17,207 nt of DNA from Chloroflexi bacterium UBA4733 (GTDB lineage Bacteria; Chloroflexota; UBA4733). A program made the position numbers and the translations under genes. The stretch lies in the NCBI GenBank assembly GCA_002404055.1, contig DHIZ01000170.1, positions 33,603-50,809 on the forward strand. The letters run 5' to 3'. Under the pieces are notes generated by a model. It was given only the letters and a program-made list of their open reading frames with translations, did no database searches and was not told the DNA's origin. Each line of letters starts with the position of its first letter. Positions within the stretch are counted from its first letter, which is position 1. Below, piece after piece: positions 14,210 through 17,207 of the stretch.

Positions 14210-17098
14210 ATGAGTACACCATCCACCAATTCCGGTTCCGGCAGCAACGGCGGCCGCAACGTTTCCAACCGCGCTACCGGCTCAGGTCGTCCCACGGTCG
14301 GCGGTAGCCGTTCGGGGGGCAACGCCCGACCGACGCTGCCTACCGGTACGCGTATCGTGCCAACGCCGCCACCCGTCGAGGCGGTTGCCGAGGCTGCGCC
14401 GATAGAAACGCCGGTTACCCCCGTGCGAACCATCCCCGAAACCACGCAGTCACCCGCAGGCTCGACGCCAGCGACCAGCGGACCAGCCAGTGTAGCCGGT
14501 CCCTCCCGACCATCGCTGATCGCCAGGCCCGGTGTGCCCGTGCGAGCGCAAACGCCAGGCATCGTTGGCACGCCAAGTATTCGCCCGGCAGCTCCGACGG
14601 GCGCCATCCTTCGCCCCGGCACAGCGATAACGCCCGGTCCCAATCTTGGCCCTCGACCTGCCGGCGCCATCCCGACCAGCGGCGCCCCACGTCCGACTAC
14701 TGCCGGCAGTGACGGCACGTACCAGCGAGGTACACCGGCAAGCGGACCGACGGGCGCCGTCCGTCCCAGCCAGCCGGCGACGCCAGGAGCATTCCGCCCC
14801 CACCAGTCGGCGACTCCCGGGGCGTTCCGCCCCGGCCAGCCAGCGACACCAGGAGCGTTTCGTCCCAGCCAGCCGCCGGCTCCGGGATCGTTCCGCCCTA
14901 GCCAGCCGGGTACACCGGGCGCCTTCCGTCCGAATCAACCGGCGGCTCCCGGCGCACCGGGCAGCGTCCGCTCAAATCAGCCGGCCGCTCCCAATGCCCC
15001 CGGCGGCTTTCGCCCCACACAGCCATCGGCAGCACCGGGAGCACCCCGTACCTTCCCGCCGTCCGGCGGCAACGGCGGGCGTCCCGGCTTCTCCGGGGGC
15101 GGTTCGCCACGTCCCGCCGGTGGATTTGGCGGCCCGACTACCGGCGGCCGGCCCGGTTACTCGCCATCCCGAGGAGGCTCATCCTCCTCGGGCGGCGGTA
15201 GCAGCTACCGTCCGCAGTACGGCGCCCACCGTTCCGGCGGGCGCGGTGGCTCCCGTTCCAGCGCCGGACGCACGATGGGTCCACGTGGCTCTGCCGCCGT
15301 TATCACGCCGCACGCACCCGTCCAGCTACCGGCACAGATGACGGTCAAAGAACTGGCGGACCTTATGGGCGACACAGCAGTGAACGTCATCAAAGAGTTG
15401 ATGATGAAGCACAGTGTGATGGCCAATATCAACCAATTGCTGGACCGCAACACCGCCCAGAGTCTCGTCACGGGCATGGGCTACGAAGTAGCCGACGAAC
15501 CGGAGGCTGCGGCCAACGGCAAAAGCGCCGGGCCAGGGTCGCTGACGCTCACCCAACTCTCCGCCAGAACAGAGACCAGCGAGGAGTTAACCCCTCGCCC
15601 GCCGGTCATCACCGTCATGGGCCACGTCGACCACGGCAAGACCACCCTACTCGACGCCATACGCCAGGCCAACGTGGCCGGCGGCGAAGCAGGCGGCATC
15701 ACGCAGCACATCGGCGCCTACCAGGTGGACCACAACGGGGAGAAGCTGACCTTCCTGGACACGCCGGGCCACGAGGCGTTCACGGCCATGCGGGCACGCG
15801 GCGCGCAGGTAACCGACGTGGTCATCATCGTCGTGGCCGCCGACGATGGGGTCCAACCCCAGACGATTGAAGCCATCAACCACGCCAAGGCCGCCAAAGT
15901 GCCGATGGTCGTGGCCATCAACAAGATCGACGCTGCCGGCGCCAACATCGACCGCATCAAACAACAACTGGCCGACAACGGCGTGTTGGTGGAAGATTGG
16001 GGCGGCGACGTTCCTGCCGAGGCGATCTCGGCCCGCCAGAAGACCGGTATCGACGACCTGCTCGACCTGATCCTGCTGGTCGCCCAACTACAGGACCTGA
16101 AGGCCGACCCGAAGCGGGCGGCGCAGGGCACCATCATCGAAGCCCGGCTCGACAAGCAGGTTGGGCCGGTGGCCACGGTGCTCGTGCAGAACGGTACGCT
16201 CAAAGTCAGTGATGTGATCGTAGCCGGCGCCGTCTCCGGTCGCGTTCGCACGATGCTCAATGATCGTGGCAAGCCGGTGCGGCGCGCTGATCCCGCGACG
16301 CCGGTCGCCGTGCATGGCCTTTCCGGTCTGCCGAACGCCGGCGACACCTTCAGCGTGGTACCGGACGAGCGGATCGCCCGCACCATCGCCGAGGAGGTCG
16401 CCGCCACCCGCCAGGCCGCGGCCGGCCAGGGCGGCAGCACCGTCGGACGCATCAGCCTCGACAAGGCCACCCAGGAGACGGCCACCAGCCAGAACAAGGA
16501 GTTCAACGTCGTCATCAAGACGGACGTGCAAGGCACGCTGGAGGCGATCCGCCAGTCGGTGGCGGGCCTGGCCAATGCCGAGGTGGCCGTGAATATCATC
16601 CACGGTGGTGTCGGCAACATCTCCGAGTCGGACATCCTGCTTGGCCTCGCCTCCAAAGCACTCGTGGTCGGCTTCAACGTCAAGGTCGATACCGGAGCCC
16701 GCCGCGCCGCCGACCAGAACACCGTCGAAATTCGCCTCTACGAGGTCATCTACGCGCTGCTGGACGACCTGGAAAAGGCAGTCTCCGGCATGCTGGAGCC
16801 CGTGTACGAAGAGCGCATCACCGGGCACGCCGAGGTCCGCCAGATCTTCAAGTTGCCGCGCAACGAGGTCGTTGCCGGTTGCTTTGTCACGGACGGTGTG
16901 GTCACGAAGACCTCTCAGGTCCGCCTGATGCGCCGTGGCGCCAAGGAATTTGAGGGGAAGATCTCCTCCCTCCGGCGCTTCAAAGACAGCGTCAATGAGG
17001 TTGCCCAGGGATTCGAGTGCGGCATCGGGCTGGAGGAGTGGCGCGACATCCAGATCGCTGACGCGCTCGAGTTCTTCGGCCAGGAGCGCGTGCGTTAG
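14210..17098 (+). CDS. infB: Translation initiation factor IF-2
   Basis: This 962-residue GTPase brings initiator tRNA to the 30S subunit and promotes subunit joining. Residues 1-370 are a low-complexity Pro/Gly/Ser/Thr/Arg tail with no lysine before residue 380. Part of the tail is built of FRPxQPATPGA-type repeats (184-281), and it ends in RGG-like sequence ([13 protein letters not shown]). The IF2-N domain starts at about 372 ([16 protein letters not shown]). The G domain carries GHVDHGKT (471-478), DTPGH (517-521) and NKID (571-574). Domains II, III (IF2 core) and C2 (ending near [20 protein letters not shown]) are complete. The ATG follows AAAGGAG at 7 nt. It is the third gene of the nusA operon, 108 bp after ylxR. 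The core is fully conserved; only the tail is unusual. Confidence 0.97.
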   Translation: MSTPSTNSGSGSNGGRNVSNRATGSGRPTVGGSRSGGNARPTLPTGTRIVPTPPPVEAVAEAAPIETPVTPVRTIPETTQSPAGSTPATSGPASVAGPSRPSLIARPGVPVRAQTPGIVGTPSIRPAAPTGAILRPGTAITPGPNLGPRPAGAIPTSGAPRPTTAGSDGTYQRGTPASGPTGAVRPSQPATPGAFRPHQSATPGAFRPGQPATPGAFRPSQPPAPGSFRPSQPGTPGAFRPNQPAAPGAPGSVRSNQPAAPNAPGGFRPTQPSAAPGAPRTFPPSGGNGGRPGFSGGGSPRPAGGFGGPTTGGRPGYSPSRGGSSSSGGGSSYRPQYGAHRSGGRGGSRSSAGRTMGPRGSAAVITPHAPVQLPAQMTVKELADLMGDTAVNVIKELMMKHSVMANINQLLDRNTAQSLVTGMGYEVADEPEAAANGKSAGPGSLTLTQLSARTETSEELTPRPPVITVMGHVDHGKTTLLDAIRQANVAGGEAGGITQHIGAYQVDHNGEKLTFLDTPGHEAFTAMRARGAQVTDVVIIVVAADDGVQPQTIEAINHAKAAKVPMVVAINKIDAAGANIDRIKQQLADNGVLVEDWGGDVPAEAISARQKTGIDDLLDLILLVAQLQDLKADPKRAAQGTIIEARLDKQVGPVATVLVQNGTLKVSDVIVAGAVSGRVRTMLNDRGKPVRRADPATPVAVHGLSGLPNAGDTFSVVPDERIARTIAEEVAATRQAAAGQGGSTVGRISLDKATQETATSQNKEFNVVIKTDVQGTLEAIRQSVAGLANAEVAVNIIHGGVGNISESDILLGLASKALVVGFNVKVDTGARRAADQNTVEIRLYEVIYALLDDLEKAVSGMLEPVYEERITGHAEVRQIFKLPRNEVVAGCFVTDGVVTKTSQVRLMRRGAKEFEGKISSLRRFKDSVNEVAQGFECGIGLEEWRDIQIADALEFFGQERVR
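14759..15052 (+). repeat. Degenerate tandem repeat inside infB
   Basis: Five 33-bp units encode [FV]RPxQ-x-x-x-PG-[AS] (14759-14791, 14792-14824, 14825-14857, 14858-14890, 14891-14923). Two 42-bp units (14924-15007) and one 45-bp unit (15008-15052) carry extra APG insertions. Only the protein frame is well kept; synonymous positions differ between units, so the array is not newly duplicated. Confidence 0.8.
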
Positions 17099-17113
17099 GC
17101 CGACAAGGAACAG

Positions 17114-17159
17114 GGCCGCGACTGCGGTCTGCGGCCAAGTTACCGGGCCGACTGCGGTC
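17114..17159. repeat. Short dyad and 11-bp direct repeat after infB
   Basis: GGCCGC (17114-17119) pairs with GCGGCC (17131-17136). CGACTGCGGTC occurs at 17119-17129 and again at 17149-17159. It could be an intergenic repeat remnant or a weak RNA structure between infB and the next gene. No T run marks it as a terminator. Confidence 0.35.
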
Positions 17160-17198
17160 GCTTGGATTTGCCGTCGACGGTTCCGAAAGGGACACCCA

Positions 17199-17207
17199 GT
17201 GCCCCCA
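17199..17207 (+). CDS. Possible start of the gene after infB, cut by window edge
   Basis: GTG CCC CCA is preceded by GAAAGGG (17185-17191) at 7 nt, a good ribosome-binding arrangement. Only three codons are visible, so nothing can be said about the product from sequence. By synteny rbfA often follows infB, which is a guess only. Confidence 0.25.

Noticed and set aside
15718..16722. Minus-strand open frame of 334 codons within infB
   Set aside because: It is opposite the conserved G domain and domain II of IF2; its Ser/Thr/Arg-rich composition is an artefact of codon bias.

Overview
The window is a dense stretch of bacterial chromosome with high G+C. It holds fifteen recognisable protein genes plus a probable first few codons of a sixteenth. 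I see no rRNA, tRNA, CRISPR array, transposase or prophage gene, and no gap between genes exceeds about 210 bases. The gene set and two kinds of GC-rich palindromic intergenic repeat suggest a member of the Chloroflexota, possibly Thermomicrobia-like. The Uma2/DUF820 protein, the Gly-rich multi-zinc-ribbon protein, the slipin/NfeD pair and the long Pro/Gly/Arg tail on IF2 fit this. The assignment is an inference from overall character, not from a marker-gene search.

Layout. Bases 1-906 (minus) are the N-terminal half of lepA (elongation factor 4), cut by the window edge. A 95-bp perfect inverted-repeat element follows (959-1053), then a DedA-family membrane protein (minus) and a multi-zinc-ribbon protein (minus). 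A divergent promoter region with an operator-like dyad (2651-2670) separates these from a plus-strand two-gene unit: an NfeD-type membrane/OB protein lacking the protease domain, and a slipin/SPFH protein. Next, on the minus strand, is a tightly overlapped NitT/TauT-type ABC importer (solute-binding lipoprotein, ATPase, permease) with an aldo/keto reductase upstream. Divergent from the reductase is an AlkA-type DNA glycosylase, followed by a strong GC hairpin and a Uma2-family protein. A minus-strand group follows: paiB-like FMN-binding protein, hisC (4-bp overlap) and an M50 site-2-type metalloprotease.

From 12.5 kb to the end is a plus-strand transcription/translation operon, nusA-ylxR-infB, with a possible start of a further gene (rbfA would be expected by synteny) at the very edge. 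rimP, which usually precedes nusA, is not there. Instead the nusA leader carries an extended -10 promoter and, between it and the nusA start codon, a textbook intrinsic terminator. This looks like an attenuator in front of the gene for a termination/pausing factor.

Most of the region is core or common metabolism. The best leads are regulatory or structural: the nusA attenuator, the altered GXXG loop in NusA KH1, the lysine-free 379-residue IF2 tail built partly of 11-residue repeats, the dyad operator of the slipin operon, and the palindromic intergenic elements. I found no convincing new multi-gene defence or mobile system.
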